Under the pieces are notes generated by a model. That model was given only the letters and a program-made list of their open reading frames with translations, had not been told where the DNA came from and searched no databases. A stretch of DNA of 64,000 nucleotides from Pontibacillus sp. HMF3514 (lineage in GTDB: Bacteria > Bacillota > Bacilli > Bacillales > BH030062), in NCBI RefSeq assembly GCF_009858175.1, contig NZ_CP047393.1:496001-560000 (forward strand). Direction: 5' to 3'. The translations under genes were made by a program, and so were the position numbers. Shown here in pieces: positions 1 through 8,550 of the stretch (its first letter is position 1; each line of letters opens with the position of its first letter).

Positions 1-1
1 T

Positions 2-379
2 GAGGCTGAGGTTTTCGCAGACGTATTCCAAGAGGTTTATGGGTTACCAGACTCCATAAGGGAGGATTTTTTAAGTACGGTCAAAAATAAAGGGTATGAC
101 CGGGATTTGTTAAATTATGTTGGCTATGTTCAAGGAGAACCTGTATGTGTGTCCACATTTTATTATGCTGCAGGAGTTGCTGGCATCTATAATGTAGGAA
201 CCAAAAAAGAGCATTCTCGAAAGGGGTATGGAAGAAAAATCACAGCTTATCCTTTACTAGAAGCAAAAAAACAAGGATATGAATATGCCATTCTCCAGTC
301 ATCTGTACAAGGGGAAAAGGTGTATGCACGAATGGGATTTGATGAATTGTGTAGAGTGAAAGTCTATAAAAGCGTATAG
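2..379 (+). CDS. GNAT-family N-acetyltransferase, C-terminal part (cut by window edge)
   Basis: The reading frame is open from base 2, so the gene begins before the window; an internal ATG at 107 is unlikely to be the true start. The visible 125 residues carry the GNAT motif A acetyl-CoA pyrophosphate loop RKGYGR, preceded by a strand (AGVAGIYNVGT) and followed by a helix (ITAYPLLEAKKQGY). The C-terminal strand-helix-strand ends in YARMGFDEL, typical of GNAT enzymes. Such proteins transfer an acetyl group from acetyl-CoA to an amine; the substrate cannot be read from this part. It is followed directly by a palindromic repeat that may act as its transcription end. Confidence 0.85.
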   Translation, partial: EAEVFADVFQEVYGLPDSIREDFLSTVKNKGYDRDLLNYVGYVQGEPVCVSTFYYAAGVAGIYNVGTKKEHSRKGYGRKITAYPLLEAKKQGYEYAILQSSVQGEKVYARMGFDELCRVKVYKSV

Positions 380-384
380 TGAAA

Positions 385-444
385 GTGCCTGTCACCCCCA
401 CGGGTTTTGTAGAATGTTGACAAAATCCGAGAGGTGACAGGCAC
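385..444. repeat. GTGCCTGTCACC palindromic repeat, copy 1
   Basis: A 12-base arm GTGCCTGTCACC is repeated in inverted orientation (GGTGACAGGCAC) at the other end, with an imperfect inner dyad (ttttgt/acaaaa). It lies immediately downstream of the acetyltransferase stop codon and is followed by a T run, so it could also terminate transcription. Two related copies occur at 1228 and 3432. Confidence 0.9.
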
Positions 445-527
445 CTTTTTTAAACATTGATATACCTGTTTTGAATATACATATAAGAATGATGTGTTGA
501 AAGGATATATGGGAAAGGATGGTTGGG

Positions 528-1217
528 ATGAACAAAGAGATCCTTCATATCGCAAGAGATTTTATAGAAACTCATTTTCCTGATAGTCGTGCTGCTTTAT
601 TGGCAGGAAGTTATGTTCGAGGGGATGATACCCCTTCTTCCGATTTAGATATTGTCATACTGGATGGAGATACGTATAGAAAATCCTACATATTTTCAGA
701 TAAGCCGATAGAAGCTTTTGTTTATAGTAAAGATTCGCTTGAGTTCGAATTATTTCTGGAAAAGCAGCATGGTATTCCCTTAATCACTCGAATGTGTGCT
801 GAGGGTGTTGTACTCAAAGGTGAAGAAGATGCACGTACATTAAATTTACAAGGAAAGCAAAATTTGATGGAAGGACCCACCCCTTTGTCCTCGAACAAAT
901 TGGATGAATTTCGATACACCATTTCAGATCTGCTTTATGACTTAGAGGGTTCCAGAGTAGAAATGGAGGATACATATAGTGTTGGAGAACTCACAAGAAA
1001 ACTTCCTGAATTTATCCTTAGAGCTAACCAAGAGTGGATCGGTGAAGGAAAGTGGATGTTTCGGTGTTTAAAACACTTTGATCCAAATATCACCAAGGAT
1101 TTTACAAAGTGTATTCAAGGGTACTATAAATCAAATAATAAAGATGAACTCATACGTTTCGTGGACCATCAATTAGTACCTTTTGGCGGAAGGTTATTTA
1201 AGGGGTATCAAAAATAG
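528..1217 (+). CDS. Nucleotidyltransferase-fold protein (NTP_transf_2)
   Basis: Residues 27-41 contain the nucleotidyltransferase signature GSYVRGDDTPSSDLD, that is GS followed by the D-x-D metal-binding pair, as in aminoglycoside nucleotidyltransferases and MNT/KNT-like proteins. The remainder is helical and resembles a substrate-binding half. Cellular substrate unknown. An in-frame ATG at 519 abuts the GGGAAAGG ribosome binding site with no spacer, whereas the ATG at 528 sits about 9 bases from it and was chosen. The gene stands alone between two GTGCCTGTCACC repeats. A second nucleotidyltransferase of another subfamily is at 60309. Drug modification is possible but not shown. Confidence 0.8.
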   Translation: MNKEILHIARDFIETHFPDSRAALLAGSYVRGDDTPSSDLDIVILDGDTYRKSYIFSDKPIEAFVYSKDSLEFELFLEKQHGIPLITRMCAEGVVLKGEEDARTLNLQGKQNLMEGPTPLSSNKLDEFRYTISDLLYDLEGSRVEMEDTYSVGELTRKLPEFILRANQEWIGEGKWMFRCLKHFDPNITKDFTKCIQGYYKSNNKDELIRFVDHQLVPFGGRLFKGYQK

Positions 1218-1227
1218 CCTCATATAA

Positions 1228-1292
1228 GTGCCTGTCACCACCCGAATTTTGTCAAATATTATAAACGACAAAATTCGGGTGGTGACAGGCAC
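1228..1292. repeat. GTGCCTGTCACC palindromic repeat, copy 2 (perfect 26-bp arms)
   Basis: Arms at 1228-1253 and 1267-1292 are perfect inverted repeats of 26 bp around a 13-base AT-rich loop. It begins 10 bases after the stop of the upstream gene and would form a very stable RNA hairpin followed by T-rich sequence. Arms share the GTGCCTGTCACC end with copies at 385 and 3432. Confidence 0.95.
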
Positions 1293-1376
1293 CTTTATTG
1301 CCCATTCTTATGCATAAAACTCATTAAACAGGGTAATTGATAATGAGAAGTTTGTTTAGAACGGAGGGTGTAATTC

Positions 1377-1853
1377 ATGCAAAAAATGAACAAGGGGATT
1401 GTCACAGCGATTGCATCTATTGGAATTGCTCAAGGGTTAAAAATCCTTACTCATAAAAAAATTAGTGGGGAATGGGATCTGAAGCAGGTATCGACCACTG
1501 GAGGCATGCCAAGCTCGCATTCAGCTGGTGTGTCAGCTCTTGCGACTTATATCGCAGCTAATAAAGGTGCCAGTCATACTGAAACAGCATTGGCTACTGT
1601 TTTAGGTGTGATTGTCATGTATGATGCACAGGGATTACGTCGTCATACTGGAGAGATTGCCCAGCTTGTTAATGACTTAGAGGATAGTATGGCTGAGATA
1701 TCAGGAGATTTTCCGAGCTTTGAATTTGTGGAACGAGAAGAAGAGTTAAATGAACTATTGGGTCATCAGCCTGTTGAGGTTATGGGAGGTGCGTTATTAG
1801 GAGGACTATTAGGTTTCTTATCAGCAAAAATTGAGAATCGAGAGAGGGATTAA
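1377..1853 (+). CDS. Divergent PAP2 family protein (YuiD/DUF212)
   Basis: The 158-residue protein matches the small YuiD/DUF212 family related to acid phosphatases and vanadium haloperoxidases. The phosphatase-like motif GGMPSSHSA is at residues 42-50, and a second conserved stretch (VMYDAQGLRRHTGEIA) follows the second hydrophobic helix. About four hydrophobic segments suggest an integral membrane protein; the C-terminal one is glycine-rich (GGALLGGLLGFLSA). A GGAGGG site lies 8 bases upstream of the ATG at 1377. Biochemical function in Bacillaceae is not settled. Monocistronic, ended by the hairpin at 1888. Confidence 0.88.
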   Translation: MQKMNKGIVTAIASIGIAQGLKILTHKKISGEWDLKQVSTTGGMPSSHSAGVSALATYIAANKGASHTETALATVLGVIVMYDAQGLRRHTGEIAQLVNDLEDSMAEISGDFPSFEFVEREEELNELLGHQPVEVMGGALLGGLLGFLSAKIENRERD

Positions 1854-1887
1854 CGATCAATTCGCTCAACTACTAATAGTCTGTGAT

Positions 1888-1914
1888 AAGAGTCCAACGA
1901 AAGGGCTCTTTTTT
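1888..1914 (+). terminator. Rho-independent terminator after yuiD-like gene
   Basis: Stem AAGAGTCC/GGGCTCTT (one G-U pair) around a short loop, followed by a run of six T. Confidence 0.8.
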
Positions 1915-1975
1915 ACTGCCGATTGATGGTATGATGTTATGAGGAATTAGAATATATAGAAAATGAGGCTACAAA

Positions 1976-3418
1976 ATGAATGTAGATTTTAAAAACTATG
2001 GATTAAGTCAAGACATCCTAAAGGCTCTATCGGGTTTAGGGTATGATACTCCAACAGGAGTACAAGATCAGGTTATTCCACAAGCCCTGACGAATAAAGA
2101 TCTCGTAGTGAAATCACAAACGGGCAGCGGAAAGACTGCTTCATTTGGCATCCCAATATGTGAGAAGGTGTCATGGGAAGAGAACAAACCTCAAGCATTA
2201 ATTCTAACCCCAACACGTGAGTTAGCCGCACAAATCAAAGAAGATATAACAAATATAGGACGATTTAAAAGAATTAAGGCTACTGCTGTCTATGGGAAGC
2301 AACCTTTCCAAAGGCAAAAGTTAGAGTTGAAACAAAAGTCACATGTTGTAGTAGGGACACCTGGACGAGTACTGGATCATCTTGAAAAAGGAACACTTTC
2401 TACTCAAAAACTAGATTACCTTGTCATTGATGAAGCAGATGAAATGCTTAACATGGGGTTTATTGAACAAGTAGAAGCCATCATTCAAAAACTTCCTAAA
2501 GATCGCTCGACTTATCTGTTTTCTGCTACATTACCAGAAGATATTGAAGAGTTGAGTCGAAATTACATGAGACAACCCCTTCATATTGAGATAAAAGCCA
2601 CTGGTTTGACAACGGATCATATTGACCATTCTTATATAGAGGTCCAAGAAGAAGAAAAACTGTCACTCTTAAGGGATATAACAACAGTAGAAAAACCTGA
2701 TCGATGTATCATCTTTTGCCGAACGCAAGAGCATGTAAATCAATTAATGGATGAATTAGATCGACTTCATTATCCAGTCGATAAACTACATGGTGGAATG
2801 GTTCAAGAAGACCGTTTTAAAGTAATGAATGATTTCAAAGAGGGGAAATTTCGATACTTAGTTGCGACAGATGTTGCTGCTAGAGGTATTGATGTAGAGA
2901 ACATTACACACGTTATCAATTTTGATATGCCTGTTGAAAAAGAAAGTTACGTTCATAGAACAGGACGAACAGCACGAGCTGGGAAGTCAGGAAAAGCCAT
3001 ATCGTTTGTGACACCGAATGAGGGAGAGGTTTTGGAATACGTCCAAGATTATATTGGGTTCTCCATACCTAAGATCGATCCACCTTCTAATGAAGCGATC
3101 ACAAAAGCGCGAGACAATTTTAAAAAGAAATTGGATAAAAAGCCTGCTATAGAAAATGATCGAAAGGCTCATTTGAATAAAGATATTATGAAACTTTATT
3201 TTAATGGTGGGAAGAAAAAGAAAATAAGAGCTGTTGATTTTGTCGGTACGATTTCTAATATCGAAGGCGTTTCTGCAGATGATATTGGAATCATTACGAT
3301 ACAAGAAAACCTCTCGTATGTAGAGATATTAAATGGAAAAGGCCCACATGTATTGCAAGCTATGAAACATACCACCGTAAAAGGAAAGAAACTTAAAGTG
3401 CATGAAGCAAGGAAATAG
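1976..3418 (+). CDS. dbpA: DEAD-box RNA helicase DbpA/YxiN
   Basis: ATP-dependent RNA helicase of 480 residues. The order of motifs is complete: Q motif (about 16-30), Walker A QTGSGKT (48-54), PTRELA, TPGR, DEAD (152-155), SAT (183-185), then the second RecA domain with ARGID and [10 protein letters not shown]. The C-terminal 75 residues form the DbpA-type RNA-binding domain that in YxiN recognises hairpin 92 of 23S rRNA, so the likely role is late 50S assembly. GAGG lies about 8 bases before the ATG. Monocistronic; a degenerate GTGCCTGTCACC repeat follows. Confidence 0.95.
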   Translation: MNVDFKNYGLSQDILKALSGLGYDTPTGVQDQVIPQALTNKDLVVKSQTGSGKTASFGIPICEKVSWEENKPQALILTPTRELAAQIKEDITNIGRFKRIKATAVYGKQPFQRQKLELKQKSHVVVGTPGRVLDHLEKGTLSTQKLDYLVIDEADEMLNMGFIEQVEAIIQKLPKDRSTYLFSATLPEDIEELSRNYMRQPLHIEIKATGLTTDHIDHSYIEVQEEEKLSLLRDITTVEKPDRCIIFCRTQEHVNQLMDELDRLHYPVDKLHGGMVQEDRFKVMNDFKEGKFRYLVATDVAARGIDVENITHVINFDMPVEKESYVHRTGRTARAGKSGKAISFVTPNEGEVLEYVQDYIGFSIPKIDPPSNEAITKARDNFKKKLDKKPAIENDRKAHLNKDIMKLYFNGGKKKKIRAVDFVGTISNIEGVSADDIGIITIQENLSYVEILNGKGPHVLQAMKHTTVKGKKLKVHEARK

Positions 3419-3431
3419 AATGTTTGAATAA

Positions 3432-3478
3432 GTGCCTGTCACCACCCAAATTATGTCGAAGATTGGATGGTGACAGGT
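3432..3478. repeat. GTGCCTGTCACC palindromic repeat, copy 3 (degenerate)
   Basis: GTGCCTGTCACC and the inverted GGTGACAGG flank a shortened, partly decayed centre. Located 13 bases after the dbpA stop. Confidence 0.85.
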
Positions 3479-3522
3479 ATTTTGTTTGTTGTCAGAAAAT
3501 AATAAAATTTCAAAATAATATA

Positions 3523-3551
3523 TTGACTTTCTTCCTTCTTAGAGCTACATT
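3523..3551 (+). promoter_or_regulatory. Candidate sigma-A promoter of the paaK operon
   Basis: TTGACT, 17-base spacer, TACATT, about 107 bases before the paaK start. The -35 matches 5/6 and the -10 matches 4/6 of consensus. Confidence 0.45.
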
Positions 3552-3658
3552 ATGTACAAATGGTATTACAATTTTGGAACGAATTATAGGATTTGTGACA
3601 TAAAAATATAGTGTTTCTCATAAGTTTTTACATTCACTAAGCTGAGGAGGAAGCCCGT

Positions 3659-4984
3659 ATGTTTTTACACAAAAATGAAAGCGTTTCCAGAGAAGGAATG
3701 AATAAGCTTCAATTAGAGAGGTTGCACGAAACATTACATAAAGTCTATGAAAATGTTCCTTTTTATAAAAAGAAATTTGATGACCTTGGCGTTCATCCTA
3801 GAGATATAACGTCATTAAAAGACCTGACAAAACTTCCTTTCCTAAACAAAAGTGATATGCGTGAGCATTATCCTTTTGGTTTATTTGCGGTGGATCAAAG
3901 TGAAGTAGTACGTATCCATGCTTCATCTGGAACAAGCGGTAAGCCGACAGTAGTAGGATACACGAAAAAGGATATCCAAATGTGGAGCGAGCTCGTTGCA
4001 CGTGCTATTTCAATTGCTGGAGGAAAACCTGGCGAGGTGCTGCACAATGCTTATGGGTATGGTCTTTTTACAGGTGGATTAGGGCTTCATTACGGTAGTG
4101 AAGAGCTTGGGATGGCTACAGTGCCTGTTTCTGGCGGGAATTCCGATCGACAAATTCAACTTATTCAAGATTTTAAGCCAACCGTTATTTGTGGGACCCC
4201 TTCTTATATTTTGAATTTAGCTGAGCGAATGGAAGAGCAAGGGGAAGACCCTCGACAAACGTCACTCAAATACGGGATCTTTGGTGCAGAGCCGTGGTCA
4301 CAGGAAATGCGTAAAACGTTAGAAGAAAAACTCGATCTAAAGGCATGTGACATATATGGGTTAAGTGAAGTATTAGGTCCTGGTGTGTCTATGGAATGTC
4401 ACCAAGCACAAGATGGTTTGCATATCGCTGAAGATCATTTCCTTGTTGAAGTCATCGATCCAGAAACGTTAGAGCCTGTTCCAGATGGTGAAGATGGTGA
4501 ACTAGTATTTACGAGCTTAACGAAAGAAGCCTTTCCTGTTATTCGATATCGAACGGGAGATATTGCTTCTATTACACGTGAAAAGTGTGCTTGTGGACGT
4601 ACGACAGCTCGTATGTCACGCGTTAAGGGACGCATTGATGATATGTTAATCATACGAGGTGTGAACGTATTCCCATCTGAAATTGAACATCACTTGTTAC
4701 CTGTTCAGGGAATTGTGCCTCACTATCAGCTTTATCTTTATAAAAAAGGAAGCCTTCAGCAAGTGGAGTTACAGGTTGAAGTTGAAGAGGAATTTTATAA
4801 TGCAATTAAAGGGGATATGGGTCATGAGCGCATCATATCTTTATCCAAAGAAATTCAGCGCTGCATGAAGAATAACTGTCTCGTCTCGCTTAATGTAAAC
4901 GTTCATCCCCCTAAGACAATTCCGAGATCACAGGGGAAAGCTGTAAGAATTGTAGATCGCACGGATGAAAAGGTAGAGGTATAG
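3659..4984 (+). CDS. paaK: Phenylacetate-CoA ligase
   Basis: A 441-residue AMP-forming ligase that activates phenylacetate (or a related aromatic acid) to its CoA thioester. The ATP/AMP loop SSGTSGKPT is at residues 89-97; further on are YGLSEV(LGPGVSMEC), YRTGDIA and the hinge region RVKGRIDDM that precedes the mobile C-terminal domain. Length fits PaaK. GAGGAGG lies 9 bases before the ATG. It is followed after 14 bases by a hotdog thioesterase, so the two form an operon. The ring epoxidase genes (paaABCDE) are not nearby, so full phenylacetate catabolism cannot be inferred from this locus. Confidence 0.92.
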   Translation: MFLHKNESVSREGMNKLQLERLHETLHKVYENVPFYKKKFDDLGVHPRDITSLKDLTKLPFLNKSDMREHYPFGLFAVDQSEVVRIHASSGTSGKPTVVGYTKKDIQMWSELVARAISIAGGKPGEVLHNAYGYGLFTGGLGLHYGSEELGMATVPVSGGNSDRQIQLIQDFKPTVICGTPSYILNLAERMEEQGEDPRQTSLKYGIFGAEPWSQEMRKTLEEKLDLKACDIYGLSEVLGPGVSMECHQAQDGLHIAEDHFLVEVIDPETLEPVPDGEDGELVFTSLTKEAFPVIRYRTGDIASITREKCACGRTTARMSRVKGRIDDMLIIRGVNVFPSEIEHHLLPVQGIVPHYQLYLYKKGSLQQVELQVEVEEEFYNAIKGDMGHERIISLSKEIQRCMKNNCLVSLNVNVHPPKTIPRSQGKAVRIVDRTDEKVEV

Positions 4985-4998
4985 AGAGGGGGCTCATC

Positions 4999-5400
4999 AT
5001 GAACGCAACGATATTAGAAACGGTACATGCTGATCCTTACGCAAAGGAGCTAGGCATAGCAATCGAAAAGGTAGATGAAGGGTTTGCAATTGCTTCGATG
5101 ACAATAAATAAAGAACATTTGAATTTCCATGGAGCGACTAATGGAGGGGTAATGTTTTCTTTAGCTGATTTTGTCTTTGCGATTGCTAGTAACTCACATG
5201 GTCAAATAGCAGTGGGGATTAATGTGAATATCAATTATATGAAAGCCGGGAAGCTGGGAGATGTTCTCACGGCTACGGCTAAAGAAGTATCTAAAAACCC
5301 TAAGCTCGGCCATTATCGAATGACAATAAATAATCAAAACGGGGAGCTTTTGGCAACGGCTGATGGTACGGTCTATCGGAAGAAAGAGTATTTTGGTTGA
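4999..5400 (+). CDS. paaI: PaaI-family hotdog thioesterase
   Basis: 133 residues of the hotdog fold with the PaaI signature NFHGATNGGVMFSLADFVFA, in which the HG turn and the following helix form the active site. PaaI enzymes hydrolyse phenylacetyl-CoA or hydroxylated derivatives and rescue CoA from dead-end intermediates. It lies 14 bases after paaK with its own AGAGGGGG site, so it is translated from the same message. The pairing of ligase and thioesterase suggests balancing of aryl-CoA pools. A terminator at 5428 closes the operon. Confidence 0.85.
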   Translation: MNATILETVHADPYAKELGIAIEKVDEGFAIASMTINKEHLNFHGATNGGVMFSLADFVFAIASNSHGQIAVGINVNINYMKAGKLGDVLTATAKEVSKNPKLGHYRMTINNQNGELLATADGTVYRKKEYFG

Positions 5401-5427
5401 TTGAAAAACTAAAATAGATTTGGAGGA

Positions 5428-5462
5428 AGCATTACTTCTTGGAAGGAAGTGGTGCTTTTTTA
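5428..5462 (+). terminator. Terminator of paaK-paaI operon
   Basis: Stem AGCATTACTTC / GAAGTGGTGCT with G-U pairs, then a T run. Its position also argues against an upstream start (5439) for the next gene. Confidence 0.8.
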
Positions 5463-5522
5463 TTGAATAATAGGGAGATGATGAGAAGTTTAGAAAAGTA
5501 TTTGAGCACTGGAGTGGAACAA

Positions 5523-6317
5523 ATGAATACGTACGGTAATGAACTCTATAAAGGAGCGGCTACTTATTATTCAAAGTATCGCCCGTTGTATCCTTCATCA
5601 CTAGTTAGATATTTGGTGAAGAAGTTCGATTTGAATGGAGAGCAAAAACTTTTAGACCTTGGATGTGGTCCGGGTCAATTAACGATGAGGTTTTCCGATT
5701 GGTGTGAGCGAATAGTAGGCGCTGATTTAGAACCTGAAATGTTAGCTGAGGCAAAGAGACTTCATGAAGAATTAAGAATTGGAAATGTAGAATGGTTCCA
5801 AGGAGATCTTAGTTCTTTCATGAATCAATATGATGATGTTTTTGATCTGGTTATCATGTCTAAATCGTTTCACTGGATGGATCGACCTCAAGTGCTTGAG
5901 GATTTATACGAGAGAGTGAATCAAGGTGGAGGCGTAGCGGTTATTGATGATTATAACCCTGAAAAGCAACTACCGTTATGGCAACAAAAGCTTAATGAAG
6001 TTATCGCACATTGGTACGGTGAGGAAAGAAGGGCGGGGAACACAACATACTCCCATCCCGTTAAAAGTCATGAAGAGGTCATTCGTCAATCTCCATTCAC
6101 TCTAGAAATATATCGATTCCCTACATTTGAAAGAGAGTGGACGATTGATTCAATTGTTGGAAACTTGTATTCAACATCCTATGGGTCGAAGCGCTTTTTG
6201 GGAGATCATGTTGAATCGTTCGAACGTGATGTGAGGGAGGCTCTTTTAGCCATTCATGAGGATGGAGTGTTTACAGAAAAAGTGGATTTATCAATTAAGT
6301 TTGGAATGAAGGTGTGA
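5523..6317 (+). CDS. Class I SAM-dependent methyltransferase
   Basis: 264 residues with a Rossmann methyltransferase core: motif I LLDLGCGPG (43-51), acidic strand-2 end (GADLEPEML), and motif IV-like LVIMSKSFHWM. The N-terminal YYSKYRPLYP is common in trans-aconitate/ubiquinone-type Methyltransf_11/25 proteins. Substrate not identifiable. The frame is open back to 5439, but that start lies inside the preceding terminator; the ATG at 5523 is preceded by GGAGTGG at a good distance and by a typical family N-terminus. Monocistronic, closed by a strong hairpin at 6338. Confidence 0.85.
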   Translation: MNTYGNELYKGAATYYSKYRPLYPSSLVRYLVKKFDLNGEQKLLDLGCGPGQLTMRFSDWCERIVGADLEPEMLAEAKRLHEELRIGNVEWFQGDLSSFMNQYDDVFDLVIMSKSFHWMDRPQVLEDLYERVNQGGGVAVIDDYNPEKQLPLWQQKLNEVIAHWYGEERRAGNTTYSHPVKSHEEVIRQSPFTLEIYRFPTFEREWTIDSIVGNLYSTSYGSKRFLGDHVESFERDVREALLAIHEDGVFTEKVDLSIKFGMKV

Positions 6318-6337
6318 ATCACAATAAATAATAAATG

Positions 6338-6368
6338 AGCGCTATCCTATTTATAGGATAGCGCTTTT
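6338..6368 (+). terminator. Terminator after methyltransferase gene
   Basis: Perfect 12-bp stem (AGCGCTATCCTA and its complement) with a 4-base loop and a short T run. Confidence 0.85.
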
Positions 6369-6444
6369 CGTAGTTTTATTCCTTTATTTCGTGTCCTTAT
6401 TCATTTATACTCTCTACATAATTGAACATAAAGAGGTATTCAAC

Positions 6445-7497
6445 ATGAAGAGAATTTATAGTGATATTCTACAATTTCGAGGAACGCATTATGACTTTGG
6501 ATATATGCAAGGGGACCTTTTAAAAGATTCTTTAACGGTACGTAATCGCGAAAAACAATGGAAGCTTCGTAAGCCGCGTTTTACTGTTGAGGAGCAGGAA
6601 GTGAAAGATGCTATTACAAAGTATGCCCCTGGAGTATGGGACGAGCTTCGTGGTATACGTGATGCATTAGAGTGGCCCATGGAACGTGTGCTAATGGAGT
6701 TTGGAGGCTATCGTTTAGAGTATGTGCGCTCAGGTTGCTCAATTTTAACGGGAGAAAATTATTTGATTCGAAACTATGATTATCAGCCGAAAACGTATGA
6801 GGGGCGTTATATTTTCTTCCAACCCACCGACCAAGGTTATGCTATAGCAGGACCTACTCAACGTATCACTGGTCGAATGGATGGAATGAATGAAAAAGGC
6901 CTGGTGCTCGGGTATAACTTCATGCATCGCAAAAAGCCAGGTGATGGGTTTATTTGCTGTATGATCGGTCGATTGATTTTAGAAAGTTGCGCAAACGTTC
7001 AGGAAGCGGTTGAAATGCTGAAGGAAATTCCTCACCGTCACTCATTTAGTTATGTTGTGTATGACGCAAGCGGTGAAACGTATGTAGTAGAAGCCACTCC
7101 TCGAGGTGTCGAAGTTCGACAATCAGATGTTTGCACGAATCATTATGAGATTATGAAGCAAGAAAATCGCAACTACCTTAAAGACTCATATAAAAGAATG
7201 GACGCAATGAATGAAAAAAAGAAAGCAATTTCAGAAGGGTATCAAGCATTTCGTTTATTAAACGATACAGATCAGGGCGTGTTCTCTAAGCAGTATAAAA
7301 ATTGGTCAGGAACCATTCATACATCTGCTTATTTCCCTCAAGAAATGAAGACCTGGATTGCCTTAGGTGGAGACCAAGAGCCGATAGAGTTTGATTTTGA
7401 TGAATGGTTACAAGGTGACTCTATTCCTCAGAAACGAATTGAAGGAGAAGTGGATACAGAGTTGCCTTTTGTTCATATGGATGAGAATGCAAGATAA
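6445..7497 (+). CDS. C45-family autoproteolytic acyltransferase/amidohydrolase
   Basis: 350 residues resembling the acyl-CoA:6-aminopenicillanate acyltransferase (peptidase C45) branch of the Ntn hydrolases. GCSIL at residues 97-101 provides the candidate N-terminal nucleophile Cys98 exposed by self-cleavage, followed by the conserved IRNYDYQ. Later NEKGLVLGYNF and CTNHYE blocks are typical. In Bacillus relatives the natural substrate is unknown; linear amide or acyl-amino-acid hydrolysis is likely. The frame opens at 6391 (GTG), but AAAGAGG about 8 bases before the ATG at 6445 supports the chosen start. No signal peptide, so cytoplasmic. Confidence 0.82.
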   Translation: MKRIYSDILQFRGTHYDFGYMQGDLLKDSLTVRNREKQWKLRKPRFTVEEQEVKDAITKYAPGVWDELRGIRDALEWPMERVLMEFGGYRLEYVRSGCSILTGENYLIRNYDYQPKTYEGRYIFFQPTDQGYAIAGPTQRITGRMDGMNEKGLVLGYNFMHRKKPGDGFICCMIGRLILESCANVQEAVEMLKEIPHRHSFSYVVYDASGETYVVEATPRGVEVRQSDVCTNHYEIMKQENRNYLKDSYKRMDAMNEKKKAISEGYQAFRLLNDTDQGVFSKQYKNWSGTIHTSAYFPQEMKTWIALGGDQEPIEFDFDEWLQGDSIPQKRIEGEVDTELPFVHMDENAR

Positions 7498-7541
7498 ACC
7501 TGATACACTTGTAGTAGAGTTTATTGAAGAAGGTGAAATCG

Positions 7542-7772
7542 ATGTACCTGACCATAAAAGAAACAGCAGAGTTCCTTTCCCTTCCTGAGGATTATATAGA
7601 AAGTCTAGTTCAATATAATCGAATTCGTGCTATTCATGATGGCGAGCAATTCTTGATTAACAAAGAACAGTTCAACACTCACCTGGAGCAAATGGAGAAG
7701 TACCGACAACAAATTCAGGAATATCTCAATGAACCGATTCCTGAAGATCCAGATGTGAAGGATGAAGATTAA
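7542..7772 (+). CDS. Excisionase-like helix-turn-helix small protein
   Basis: 76 residues. The N-terminal half (YLTIKETAEFLSLPEDYIESL, split by wing RIRAIHDGEQFLI) fits the MerR-like excisionase/HTH_17 DNA-binding fold; the C-terminal half is a charged helix rich in E, Q and D. A TTG at 7524 is possible, but AAGAAGGTG 8 bases before the ATG at 7542 supports the latter. No integrase or phage gene is near, so it is more likely a stand-alone regulator or accessory protein than a true excisionase. Confidence 0.7.
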   Translation: MYLTIKETAEFLSLPEDYIESLVQYNRIRAIHDGEQFLINKEQFNTHLEQMEKYRQQIQEYLNEPIPEDPDVKDED

Positions 7773-7790
7773 AGATTTCACAGGGGTAAG

Positions 7791-7820
7791 TTGCTTTTAC
7801 AGCTTGGCTCATGCTATCGT
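7791..7820 (+). promoter_or_regulatory. Candidate promoter of the 7.83-kb structured RNA
   Basis: TTGCTT, 18-base spacer, TATCGT with an upstream TG (extended -10). It ends 10 bases before the first stem of the RNA candidate. Confidence 0.35.
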
Positions 7821-7826
7821 TACATT

Positions 7827-7935
7827 AATGCCACCCTCGTTATAATACGACTGCGGGAACTTAACCAACCCTTAGGGTGGCAGGTTACATAAGTTAGAAG
7901 ATCCCATGTGTTCTATGTGAATGCATGGGGTTTTT
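7827..7935 (+). ncRNA. Unassigned structured RNA candidate
   Basis: Non-coding stretch with a perfect 8-bp stem GCCACCCT (7830-7837)/AGGGTGGC (7874-7881) enclosing a 36-base loop that itself can pair (GGG/CCC around AACTTAACCAA). A classical intrinsic terminator with T5 follows at 7901-7935. No gene on the same strand lies downstream; the next gene (ridA) is convergent. It is not a recognisable SRP RNA, 6S RNA, tmRNA or T-box. It could be an independent small RNA or a structured 3' end of the upstream gene. Confidence 0.45.
7901..7935 (+). terminator. Terminator of the 7.83-kb RNA candidate
   Basis: Stem ATCCCATGT/GCATGGGGT followed by T5. Confidence 0.75.
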
Positions 7936-7952
7936 ATGAGTTCAAACTAAAC

Positions 7953-7989
7953 AAAAAGAGCCAGCCTCTCAATCATGTGAGACTGACTC
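7953..7989 (-). terminator. Terminator of ridA
   Basis: On the minus strand GAGTCAGTCTCA pairs with TGAGAGGCTGGCTC, followed by T5. Confidence 0.8.
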
Positions 7990-8001
7990 AAACCTTTGCC
8001 A

Positions 8002-8382
8002 TTACCCTTTTACTGCAATAGCCTCTACTTCCACTTTTGCACCCTTCGGCAAGCGACTAACTTCAATTGCTGCACGCGCTGGATATGGTTCTGATAAAAA
8101 GCTAGCATATACTTCATTTACAACAGCAAAGTCATCCATAGAAGCTAAATAAATATTTGCTTTTGCAATATTTTTGTACGTGAGGCCAGCTTCTTCTAAA
8201 ATGGCCCCTACATTTTTCATAACTTGTTCTGTTTGTTCTTTTACATCATCAGATACGAATTGTTGTGTGTTCGGATCTAAAGGGATTTGGCCAGAGACCA
8301 TAACAAGGTTACCTAAATCGACTGCTTGAGAGTATGGACCGATTGCTTCAGGTGCTTGATCAGTAGCTATTGGTTTGAACAT
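8002..8382 (-). CDS. ridA: RidA family reactive intermediate deaminase
   Basis: 126-residue trimeric YjgF/YER057c/UK114 protein that hydrolyses reactive enamine/imine intermediates released by PLP enzymes. Signatures seen: IGPYSQAV near the N-terminus, SGQIPLDP, the catalytic-arginine region YPARAAIEV, and the C-terminal VEVEAIAV. Length is exactly that of the family. AAGGAG precedes the ATG. In many Bacillaceae ridA (yabJ) sits beside purR; here it is alone and convergent with the RNA candidate at 7.8 kb. Confidence 0.95.
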   Translation of the reverse strand: MFKPIATDQAPEAIGPYSQAVDLGNLVMVSGQIPLDPNTQQFVSDDVKEQTEQVMKNVGAILEEAGLTYKNIAKANIYLASMDDFAVVNEVYASFLSEPYPARAAIEVSRLPKGAKVEVEAIAVKG

Positions 8383-8550
8383 ATGAAAAACTCCTTTTAA
8401 ATAAAATCTAATTTCATTATAAAATGAATCATAGGAACAAGCCTAATGGAATACCATAAAACAAATAAAATTTTTGTGTGTTTATCACTTTACTTCGCTA
8501 ACAAATGTATGTATGATGAGTAGTAACGAAAATTTGAATAACGGTAACTT

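Noticed and set aside
5439-5522. Earlier start for the methyltransferase
   Set aside because: It would begin inside the stem of the paa operon terminator and lacks a ribosome site.
7542-7772. True phage excisionase
   Set aside because: HTH resembles excisionase, but there is no integrase or other mobile-element gene nearby.
7827-7935. T-box riboswitch
   Set aside because: The AGGGTGG word is suggestive, but there is no specifier loop, no antiterminator alternative and no downstream gene on that strand.
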